From contig JANNDY010000030.1 in the NCBI GenBank assembly GCA_031378345.1, positions 1-64,000 on the forward strand: DNA of 64,000 bases, written 5' to 3'. Position numbers and translations under genes: made by a program. Origin of the DNA: Emticicia sp031378345 (GTDB lineage Bacteria; Bacteroidota; Bacteroidia; Cytophagales; Spirosomataceae). Below are positions 9,520-17,091 of the stretch, piece after piece (positions within the stretch are counted from its first letter, which is position 1; every line of letters begins with the position of its first letter). The notes beneath the pieces are model-generated. The model had not been told where the DNA came from. It made no database searches and worked only from the letters and a program-made list of their open reading frames with translations.

Positions 9520-10920
9520 TCAAAATCCAAAATAATCTTTGGCGTTGTTATAGCAAATATTTTGTACGATTTGACCTGTCCATTTAATATCGTTTGGCAT
9601 TTCGCCATTTTCGATGTCATTTCCAATAAGGTTACACAAAATTCTACGGAAATATTCATGGCGAGGAAATGACAAGAAACTTCGTGAGTCTGTCAGCATT
9701 CCAATAAAACGACTCAATAAACCCATATTTGACAGCGTATTGAGTTGGCGTTCCATGCCATCTTTTTGGTCGAGAAACCACCAGCCAGAGCCAAATTGCA
9801 CTTTTCCTGCTACCGAGCCATCATTAAAATTGCCAATCATGGTCGCAATTACCTCATTATCCGCAGGATTTAAGTTATAAATAATGGTTTTGGGCAATTG
9901 GTCAAACTCATCTAAACGACCCAAAAACTTAGAAAGTGCCACCGCTTGCGAATAATCTCCGATAGAATCCCAGCCTGTATCTGGACCTAAGGTTCGCAAA
10001 GCACGAGCATTATTATTTCGCAAAGCTCCAATATGAAATTGTTGCGTCCAGCCAAGTTCGTGGTACATTACACCCAAAGCATGAAGAATGGCAGATTTGA
10101 AAATCAGAGCCTCTTCGTTAGTTATATTTTTACCTGAAATTGTTTTTTGAAAAGCGATATTTGCCAATTCTGGCGTAAAATCGGCAGCGTAAAGTTGCTC
10201 CAAACCATGGTCGCATAATTGACAACCCAAAGATGCAAAAAAATCGGCACGGGTACGCAGGGCTTTCAATAAATCTTCGTAAGTGCAAATATCAATATTT
10301 ACAATTGCACCTAATTTTTGAATATAAGTAGAAAAATTAGGATTTTCTATCAAAATGAATTTATCAGGACGAAAGGCAGGCAACATTTTTGTTCCAAAAC
10401 CGCCTTCATTAATCAATTGCTGGTGATATTCGAGCGAATCGAGTGGGTCGTCGGTTGTGCAAACTACCTTTACATTCATTTTTCCTAACAAACCTCTTAC
10501 TGAATAATCAGGCGTTTGTAGCTTTGCCGAACAATCATCATAGATTCTTTTTGAACTGGCAGGATTCAAAACTTCATGAACATCGAAGTAGCGTTGTAAC
10601 TCCAAATGTGTCCAATGGTACAGCGGATTTCGCAAAGTATAAGGCACAGTTTCTGCCCATTTTTCAAATTTTTCGTAGTCAGAGGCAGTTCCAGTGCAGT
10701 ATTTTTCATTGATGCCGTTGGCACGCATGGCTCTCCATTTATAGTGGTCGCCGTAGAGCCAAACTTGCGTGATATTTTCAAAAACCTTGTTGCCAACAAT
10801 TTGGTCGGGCGGCAAGTGATTATGATAATCAATGATGGGCATTTCCTTCGCATAGTCGTGGTAGAGCGTGCGAGCGGTTTTGGTTTTTAATAAAAAATCT
10901 TCGTCTAAAAACGGCTTCAT
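9520..10920 (-). CDS. uxaC: Glucuronate/galacturonate isomerase
   Basis: Converts D-galacturonate to tagaturonate and D-glucuronate to fructuronate, the entry step of hexuronate catabolism. The protein has 466 residues, the standard length. It is an amidohydrolase-fold enzyme: His33 and His35 in IDYHNHLPP are the N-terminal metal ligands, and the start FLDEDFLLKTKTARTLYHDYA is typical. The family block MLTDSRSFLSFPRHEYFRRILCNLIG lies near the C-terminus. It follows histidine kinase 1 by 107 bp; a TATTTTTG box at 10961-10954 could start transcription here. The later Uxa/Uxu and KDG enzymes are not in this window. Confidence 0.96.
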   Translation of the reverse strand: MKPFLDEDFLLKTKTARTLYHDYAKEMPIIDYHNHLPPDQIVGNKVFENITQVWLYGDHYKWRAMRANGINEKYCTGTASDYEKFEKWAETVPYTLRNPLYHWTHLELQRYFDVHEVLNPASSKRIYDDCSAKLQTPDYSVRGLLGKMNVKVVCTTDDPLDSLEYHQQLINEGGFGTKMLPAFRPDKFILIENPNFSTYIQKLGAIVNIDICTYEDLLKALRTRADFFASLGCQLCDHGLEQLYAADFTPELANIAFQKTISGKNITNEEALIFKSAILHALGVMYHELGWTQQFHIGALRNNNARALRTLGPDTGWDSIGDYSQAVALSKFLGRLDEFDQLPKTIIYNLNPADNEVIATMIGNFNDGSVAGKVQFGSGWWFLDQKDGMERQLNTLSNMGLLSRFIGMLTDSRSFLSFPRHEYFRRILCNLIGNDIENGEMPNDIKWTGQIVQNICYNNAKDYFGF

Positions 10921-11027
10921 ACTTCAATGTTAAATATACTTTTATACAATTAGCAAAAATATTGAGTTTATTTTATTTATTAAGCCATAATATTTCTTTT
11001 TTTAATACTATTTTGACAAAGGGAATT

Positions 11028-12326
11028 TTAAATCGGCAATTTCACAATAAAAGTTGTTCCTTCACCTTCTACGCTTTCGCATTCGATCGTCCCGCCATGT
11101 CCTTTGGTTACAATATCATAGACCAAACTAAGCCCCAAACCTGTTCCTTGACCTGTTGGTTTTGTGGTGAAAAATGGTTGGAAAATTTTGGCTTTGGTAG
11201 CTTCCGACATTCCTGTGCCGTTGTCTTGGACTTTTATTTCGATGGTGTTTTCTGTCTTTTTTGTAGAAACTATTACTTTTGCGGGCGAAATGGAATTTCG
11301 CCCCACATTCACCGCATAAAACGCATTATTTATCAAATTTATCAAAACCCTGCCAATATCTTGTGGAATTACATTGATTTTGGGCAAGTTTTCATCGAAA
11401 TTCGTTTTGAAATCCGAATTAAAATTCTTGTCTTTTGCCCTCAAACCATGATAACTTAGGCGTAGCGATTCGTCTGCTAATTTATTAATATCTGTTAGTT
11501 CTTTTTTACCCGAACTTGCTTGCGAGTGTTGCAACATTCCTGTAACGATACTGCTTGCACGCTTGCCATGATGGTTGATTTTTTCTTGGTTTTGACTTAA
11601 ATCATTTGCCAAATCAATGATAAGTTCTTTGTCAATTTCTGGCTTTTCAACTTCTTCTTTTAGCTCATTCGCTAAACTCACACTCATTTCAGCAAAATTA
11701 TTGACGAAATTCAAAGGATTCTGGATTTCGTGGGCGATGCCTGCGGTGAGTTCGCCCAAAGATGCTAATTTTTCAGACTGGATGAGTTGGGCTTGGGTGG
11801 CTTTGAGATTTTCAAGTGAAGTTCTTAATTCTAATGTTCTTTCATCTACTAATTTTTGGAGTTCTTCGTTTTTCTTCTTCCATTCATCAATACCCCATGT
11901 GTCGGTTTCACTTTCTGCATTAATGGGTACTGAGGCATGAAAATGAACGACTTTCCATTTATTATCCAGATACTCCGTTATTATAGTATTTCTTAAAAAA
12001 ATCTCATGTTTATTACTATCAATATTCATCGTAATTGAAATCTCATCAACAAAAACTGCAGCATTGCCATTGGCTATTGTATTATGAAAAACGGGTTTAA
12101 TGACATAATTCATTTCAATACCCGCAGATTGTTCTCGCTGACGAATAATAACTGCAAGCATATCATCAATCGAAAATAAATTTTCGTCAATGGGAGTTCC
12201 ATAGCCCATTATATTTTTTGCAAAATATTCATCAATCCTATCCAAAGGATAACTGCTATCAAGGGCAGACATAAAATAATAATCATACGTCTCTTGCAAT
12301 AATTGTTCTTTGCTTATTTCTTTCAT
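11028..12326 (-). CDS. Orphan histidine kinase 1 with N-terminal SnoaL/NTF2-like sensor
   Basis: Soluble sensor kinase of 432 residues without signal peptide or membrane segment. Residues about 1-140 form an NTF2/SnoaL-like cone domain (YYFMSALDSSYPLDRIDEYF to KWKVVHFHASVP), a likely small-ligand pocket. A coiled coil (about 148-185) leads to the DHp box GIAHEIQNPLNF with His199, and the HATPase has NLINNAFYAV (N box), DNGTGM (G1), FFTTKP (F) and GTGLGLSL (G2). No response regulator is encoded nearby. The kinase half is nearly the same as in kinases 2 and 3. The loop VGRNSISPAKV is encoded by a palindrome (11283-11303). Confidence 0.9.
   Translation of the reverse strand: MKEISKEQLLQETYDYYFMSALDSSYPLDRIDEYFAKNIMGYGTPIDENLFSIDDMLAVIIRQREQSAGIEMNYVIKPVFHNTIANGNAAVFVDEISITMNIDSNKHEIFLRNTIITEYLDNKWKVVHFHASVPINAESETDTWGIDEWKKKNEELQKLVDERTLELRTSLENLKATQAQLIQSEKLASLGELTAGIAHEIQNPLNFVNNFAEMSVSLANELKEEVEKPEIDKELIIDLANDLSQNQEKINHHGKRASSIVTGMLQHSQASSGKKELTDINKLADESLRLSYHGLRAKDKNFNSDFKTNFDENLPKINVIPQDIGRVLINLINNAFYAVNVGRNSISPAKVIVSTKKTENTIEIKVQDNGTGMSEATKAKIFQPFFTTKPTGQGTGLGLSLVYDIVTKGHGGTIECESVEGEGTTFIVKLPI
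11283..11303. repeat. Palindromic insert in kinase 1
   Basis: Arms GGGCGAAAT (11283-11291) and ATTTCGCCC (11295-11303) around GGA; perfect 9-bp stem inside the ATP-lid-proximal loop codons. Kinases 2 and 3 carry palindromes with other stems but the same GGA loop at the same protein position. Confidence 0.85.
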
Positions 12327-12492
12327 ATTTTACAAAATATTTGGCCTTTGATTTGTCTATAATAACTAAAACTTCCTTTATGCTGATGCGAGAAAGAGGG
12401 TGAGGGTTAGTTTTTTCATGGAAAAATAAGTGTTTAGTGAATAAAGATATGAGGAATTTTGCTGATGTTTTGAAAATGGATAATTTTTTCAG

Positions 12493-12530
12493 CAAAAAAG
12501 CCGTCTCGCACTGGCAAGAAGGCTTTTTTG
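12493..12530 (-). terminator. Terminator downstream of GH105 gene
   Basis: Stem CAAAAAAGCC (12493-12502) with GGCTTTTTTG (12521-12530), 18-nt loop, T-run on the minus strand. It lies 20 bp past the GH105 stop, so kinase 1 (start 12326) probably needs its own promoter in 12327-12492. Confidence 0.8.
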
Positions 12531-12549
12531 TTTGAAAATTTGTTGTCAA

Positions 12550-14463
12550 TTACTTCACCCCCAACGCCCACTTTGCCAAATCTTTTGCTGCACTGTGGTT
12601 TTCATAAATGATAGGAATTCTTCTTCCGTCGGTGTATTCGTTATAAAGCCAAGGGTCACCAACTACAAAAACTGTTCCTTTTCCAACTTTCGCAACTGCC
12701 ATTATCACATCGCCTTTGTCGGTCAAGATTGACTTTGCAGGAGATTTGACATTGAGCGTTACCAATTCTTTTATATAAACAGTTTTGGTGTTTTTGAGAA
12801 CAGAATTATTGGCAGGAATATCCAAACGCCCTTGTTCCCATTGCGTGCCTTGCACCATGTTTCGGCTTTTATTGGTAAACTCAATGCCGAATGCTTTTGC
12901 CAACTCATTGAAATGCGGAATTTCGCAATTTGCTGAGTCGTTTGCCATCATGATGAGCGTTCCACCTGCTTTTACCCACGAGCTAATCTGTTGAATATCA
13001 ACATTTTGCACAAAATTTGGACTTGCAGTTTCCTTTTTTGTATCAGGGTCAACTATTATATAAACGTTTACATCTTTAAGATTTTCAGCATTAGGCGGAG
13101 CTGAAATCATGGAAGTTTTTGCTCCTAATTCATTGAAAATTTGTCCCCAAACCCAAAAACCCGAGTGCATTCTGTCTGCCCAAGTATAGTGAAATTGCTC
13201 AGTTTCTCCATTCAAATCTTTCCTAAATTCACGGTTGAAATAGCCATCTACGGCAACAGTTTTTCCTTTTCCGAGAGCATTTTCGGCAGCAATCTCCATT
13301 TCTACGCTTGCAAAAATGAACGGTCCAACACCTTTCAAATCATTCTTTTTGATGGGTTCACTCAAGTAATATTCGTAGCTACCATCACGGTAAGGCGTGC
13401 CACCTAAGCCTCCCACACTCACGGCTTTATTAATGCTCAAAGTACCGTCGGCTTCTTTTTCAATAAATTCTTTCAAGATTCCCGCATAGCCTTTTTGGGC
13501 ATTTTGCAAGAAACTTTGTGCTAAATAGCCTTTTCTGACGCCTTTGGCAAGGGCATAAACAAACATACAAGAGCCAGATGCCTCCAAATAATTGCCTTTG
13601 CGAGTGCCTTGACTTGTCATTTGATACCACACGCCCGATTTGGCATCTTGGTATTTGACCAAAGCTGGGGCAAGGCGTTGCAAATATTTGATAAGATTCT
13701 TTCTTTCAGGGTGATTTTCGGGGAAATAATCAAGCACTTCGACCAATGCCATGGCGTACCAACCAATGGCTCTGCTCCAAAAATGAGGCGAAACTCCAGT
13801 TGTTTTATCTGCCCATTTTTGCTCTTTGCTTTCATCATACCCATGAAAAACCAAGCCAGTTTTAGCATCAACGGCGTAGCGTTCTATCAAAGCAAATTGA
13901 TGAGCAATGTCGCTAAAATGCTCTGGTTTGTTGAAAACTTTGCTATATTCTGCCGCAAAAGGCTCGCACATAAAAAGTCCATCGAGCCACATCTGATAAG
14001 GATAACGCTTTTTGTGACAATAGCCACCTTCATTGGTTTTTGGTTGGTTTTCGATTTGCTTCCACAGCAAATCTGCTGCTTTTTTGTACTTTTCTTTTTC
14101 GGGAAGTGTTTGTTGGGCAAGTGTCAGCAAAATTCTTCCTGTGGCAATATTATCCAAATTAAAATCGTCGTATTTGTAAGTGCGAATGTTGCCATCTTTT
14201 GACACATATCTATCAATGTCTTTGCGGATATATTCAAAATAACTGCCATCGCCTGTGCGAGCCCACACTCTTCCGAGGGCTTTGAGCATCAAACCTTGTT
14301 CATAATCCCACGCTGCAGGTTTGCCTTCTTTTACTGCAATAGAATCTTTGTGCCAAGTCATAAATGACTCTGCCATTTGTTGCGAATAAGGTTTTTGTGC
14401 GAATAGACACACACCCGAGTTAAGTATAATTAATAAGAGGAAAAATAGTTTTTTAGGGTTCAT
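12550..14463 (-). CDS. GH105 unsaturated rhamnogalacturonyl hydrolase with C-terminal DUF4350-like domain
   Basis: Removes the unsaturated uronic acid left by pectate or rhamnogalacturonan lyases. It has 637 residues with a signal peptide (cleavage near LFAQK). Residues about 25-395 form the (alpha/alpha)6 barrel with MWLDGLFM, Asp161 being the expected catalytic acid, and the block SPHFWSRAIGWYAMALVEVLDYFP. About residues 400-637 are an extra Rossmann-like domain (VNVYIIVDPDTKKE, GGTLIMMANDS, GKGTVFVVGDPWLYNEY), resembling DUF4350 domains fused to some GH105 enzymes. It sits between kinases 1 and 2 on the same strand. Confidence 0.92.
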   Translation of the reverse strand: MNPKKLFFLLLIILNSGVCLFAQKPYSQQMAESFMTWHKDSIAVKEGKPAAWDYEQGLMLKALGRVWARTGDGSYFEYIRKDIDRYVSKDGNIRTYKYDDFNLDNIATGRILLTLAQQTLPEKEKYKKAADLLWKQIENQPKTNEGGYCHKKRYPYQMWLDGLFMCEPFAAEYSKVFNKPEHFSDIAHQFALIERYAVDAKTGLVFHGYDESKEQKWADKTTGVSPHFWSRAIGWYAMALVEVLDYFPENHPERKNLIKYLQRLAPALVKYQDAKSGVWYQMTSQGTRKGNYLEASGSCMFVYALAKGVRKGYLAQSFLQNAQKGYAGILKEFIEKEADGTLSINKAVSVGGLGGTPYRDGSYEYYLSEPIKKNDLKGVGPFIFASVEMEIAAENALGKGKTVAVDGYFNREFRKDLNGETEQFHYTWADRMHSGFWVWGQIFNELGAKTSMISAPPNAENLKDVNVYIIVDPDTKKETASPNFVQNVDIQQISSWVKAGGTLIMMANDSANCEIPHFNELAKAFGIEFTNKSRNMVQGTQWEQGRLDIPANNSVLKNTKTVYIKELVTLNVKSPAKSILTDKGDVIMAVAKVGKGTVFVVGDPWLYNEYTDGRRIPIIYENHSAAKDLAKWALGVK

Positions 14464-14518
14464 TTTTTTTGATTAGAATTAATTAGTAAAAGAATAATGT
14501 TCTATAATCTGTTGACTA

Positions 14519-16615
14519 TCAAGTATTTATAATTGGTATTTTTACAATAAAGGTTGTTCCTTCGCCTTCCACACTTTCACATTCGATTGTGCCTCCATGC
14601 CCTTTTGTGATGATATCATAAGCCAAACTTAGTCCCAAACCTGTGCCTTGCCCTGTTGGTTTTGTTGTGAAAAACGGTTGGAATATTTTGGCTTTTGTGG
14701 CTTCAGACATTCCTGTGCCGTTGTCGGTTAGTTTTATTTCGAAGGAATTATCTGTCTTTTTTGTAGAAACAATTACTTTTGCGGGCGAACTGGAAGTTCG
14801 CCCCACATTTACTGCATAAAACGCATTATTCAACAAATTAATTAAAACCCGACTAATATCTTGCGGGATTACTTTGATTTTGGGTAAGTTTTCATCAAAA
14901 TTAGCTTCTATTTTTGTATTTAGATGATTCCGCTCTGGCATACTGGTAGAACCGTCTTTTGCTTTGAGTAAGTTTAAACTTAGACGTAAAGATTCATCTA
15001 TTAATTTGTTGATATCGGTCAATTCCTTTTTGCCCGAACTTGCTTGCGAATGTTGCAACATTCCTGTAACAATACTTGCGGCACGCTTACCGTGATGATT
15101 GATTTTTTCTTGATTTTGGCTTAAATCATTTGCCAATTCATCAATCAATTCCCAATCTTTTTCTTGCTTTTTTATTTCTTCTTTTAACTCTTTTACCAAA
15201 TCTACACTCAATTCTGAGAAATTATTGACGAAATTTAGGGGGTTTTGAATTTCATGAGCAATGCCTGCTGTGAGTTCGCCGAGAGAAGCGAGTTTTTCGG
15301 ATTGAATAAGTTGGGTTTGGGTGGCTTTTAGATTGGTGAGCGTTTCTTCCAAATGCTTACTTTGTCTTTCTACAATTATCTTTTGATTATATATTTCATT
15401 GTTTAGATGAGCCAGTTCAATATTTTTTATACGATATAACTCAGCTTCTTTCTTCGATTGTTCCACTTGAAACCCAATCTGAATATTGACAATTTTTTGG
15501 TTAAACGTTTGATTAAATATCTCTTTTTCAAAAGCACTATGAATCTCCAAATGTTTTAAAGCTTCACCATTTCTATGAGTACATTTATAAAACAGATAAA
15601 ATTGATAATGAATATGTGAAAGTAAATCTTTCGCTTTTAAATCGGCACCAGTTTTTAATGCCTTTTTGAGCTGATTTTCAATTTCATTCTCGCTTGCCGA
15701 ATTATTCTTTTGGTACAAATTGCTGAGCAAAATCAAAAGTTCCGTTTGACCCTTTTTATCTCCAATTTTAGTTCTAATTTTGAGACTGCTACGAACATAT
15801 TGAATGGCTTTTTCAAAATTGCTATTTTGTGTATATACCATTCCCAAATGATGCAAAGAGTTTGCTTCGCCCTTTTTATCTCCATTTGATTTTGAAATTA
15901 ATAAACTTTTTGAACAAAATTCTTCTGCTTGAAGAGTTTCATTTAATTTGAGATGAAGCAAGCCGATATTATCTAAGCAGCCAGCTTCCCCCCACTTATC
16001 ACCCCATTCTTGCCGAATTTTTAAACTTTGCTTATAGTATTTAAAGGCATTTTGATAGTCGCCCATATCAGCATATATTACACCAATATTATTTAATGAA
16101 TATGAAATTGAAGACCAATAATTTAGTTTAATACCTAAATCAAGGCTTTTGAGTAAATATTCTAAGGCGTGTTCAAAATCACCCAAATACTTATAGGTAA
16201 TGCCAATATGATAGAAACTTAATGAAAGCCCATCTTCATAGTTTATTTTAGTACGCAACTCTTCTCCTTTAAAAAGGTATTGGAGTGATGCTGCATAATC
16301 GCCCAAGCTTCTTTTAATAATTCCAAAATATTCATATACGTCTGATTGCCCATGCCAATCTTCTAAATCCTGAAATATAATAAAGGCTTCTTCAAGCATT
16401 GCAGATGCCTCTGATAATTTTGCCAATCGGATATAACAAAATGCCAACGTACGCAGAGCTTCTCCTGTTCCTTTAATATACTCAATTTTTTTTGATAAAG
16501 ACAAAGCTCTTTCGCTCAACTCAAGTGATTGAGTCGAATTGCTGACACGTTCATCCCATGCCGTTTTATTGAGTTGTTCAATTAAATCAACTGTAGGCTC
16601 TTCAAATGGATTCAT
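14519..16615 (-). CDS. Orphan histidine kinase 2 with TPR sensor
   Basis: Cytoplasmic kinase of 698 residues. About residues 1-370 are tandem tetratricopeptide repeats (for example DYAASLQYLFKGEELRTKI and DYQNAFKYYKQSLKIRQEWG), then a coiled coil, the DHp motif GIAHEIQNPLNFVNNF (His near 450) and a full HATPase with NLLNNAFYAV, DNGTGM, FFTTKP and GTGLGLSL. TPR input suggests control by protein partners. No response regulator is adjacent. Its last 175 bp of shared core (14556-14730) differ from kinase 3 (17120-17294) at only three sites. Two repeat-like inserts occur: the palindrome at 14783-14803 and a unique stretch near 14926-14965 (KDGSTSMPERNH). Confidence 0.9.
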   Translation of the reverse strand: MNPFEEPTVDLIEQLNKTAWDERVSNSTQSLELSERALSLSKKIEYIKGTGEALRTLAFCYIRLAKLSEASAMLEEAFIIFQDLEDWHGQSDVYEYFGIIKRSLGDYAASLQYLFKGEELRTKINYEDGLSLSFYHIGITYKYLGDFEHALEYLLKSLDLGIKLNYWSSISYSLNNIGVIYADMGDYQNAFKYYKQSLKIRQEWGDKWGEAGCLDNIGLLHLKLNETLQAEEFCSKSLLISKSNGDKKGEANSLHHLGMVYTQNSNFEKAIQYVRSSLKIRTKIGDKKGQTELLILLSNLYQKNNSASENEIENQLKKALKTGADLKAKDLLSHIHYQFYLFYKCTHRNGEALKHLEIHSAFEKEIFNQTFNQKIVNIQIGFQVEQSKKEAELYRIKNIELAHLNNEIYNQKIIVERQSKHLEETLTNLKATQTQLIQSEKLASLGELTAGIAHEIQNPLNFVNNFSELSVDLVKELKEEIKKQEKDWELIDELANDLSQNQEKINHHGKRAASIVTGMLQHSQASSGKKELTDINKLIDESLRLSLNLLKAKDGSTSMPERNHLNTKIEANFDENLPKIKVIPQDISRVLINLLNNAFYAVNVGRTSSSPAKVIVSTKKTDNSFEIKLTDNGTGMSEATKAKIFQPFFTTKPTGQGTGLGLSLAYDIITKGHGGTIECESVEGEGTTFIVKIPIINT
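14783..14803. repeat. Palindromic insert in kinase 2
   Basis: Arms GGGCGAACT (14783-14791) and AGTTCGCCC (14795-14803) around GGA, in frame, encoding part of VGRTSSSPAKV. Compared with kinase 1 the stem changes on both arms, keeping perfect pairing. Confidence 0.85.
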
Positions 16616-16624
16616 CTATTTTTT

Positions 16625-17014
16625 TTAAACCATGTAAAATTCCCAACTTATTCTATCAGGGTCTTTAAATGCAACATATTTTTTGCCTAAAGTTTCATCC
16701 AATTTAACACCTGTATTTTCTATTTTTGCTGCTGCTAAAGCATCGGCAACACGTTGCAACTCAACCTCATCTGAACAGCCAAGTGCAAGATGGTCAAGCC
16801 CGATATTAAATGGGTTAAATTTTTCGCCTGGCGTATTGACTGTTGCAGGACGAATAGCTATAAACGTCCCTCCTGCAATAAAAATAAACAAATCGGTCGT
16901 TTCCAAAGCCAATGTAAAGCCTAAAGTATCTACATAAAAGGTTTTGGCACGATTCATATCTGATGTTCTCAATGCCAAATGGTGAATGCCCGTAGTTTGG
17001 GGTGAAATTGCCAT
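16625..17014 (-). CDS. VOC-superfamily (glyoxalase/bleomycin-resistance-like) protein
   Basis: A 129-residue cytoplasmic protein with two beta-alpha-beta-beta-beta modules. The metal-ligand positions are present: HHLALRTSDMNRAKTFYVDTLGF in the first half, DHLALG in the middle and DPDRISWEFYMV at the end (His, His, Glu). The family includes glyoxalase I, dioxygenases and resistance proteins; the substrate is not readable. It lies between kinases 3 and 2 with only 9 bp to the kinase 2 start, so it is probably cotranscribed with kinase 2. Confidence 0.85.
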   Translation of the reverse strand: MAISPQTTGIHHLALRTSDMNRAKTFYVDTLGFTLALETTDLFIFIAGGTFIAIRPATVNTPGEKFNPFNIGLDHLALGCSDEVELQRVADALAAAKIENTGVKLDETLGKKYVAFKDPDRISWEFYMV

Positions 17015-17091
17015 AATATTAATTGTTTTTTGGTTAAATAAAAAATTATATATTTATTGATAATCAGTATATAATCATGCAGGAAAATCTA

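Noticed and set aside
10962..11459. 165-codon open frame on the plus strand
   Set aside because: Lies antisense over kinase 1; its residues follow the conserved kinase codons in reverse and a similar mirror frame exists over kinase 3.
13609..14202. 197-codon open frame on the plus strand
   Set aside because: Antisense to the GH105 gene, with many Phe/Ile/Cys residues typical of a mirror frame and no recognisable domain.
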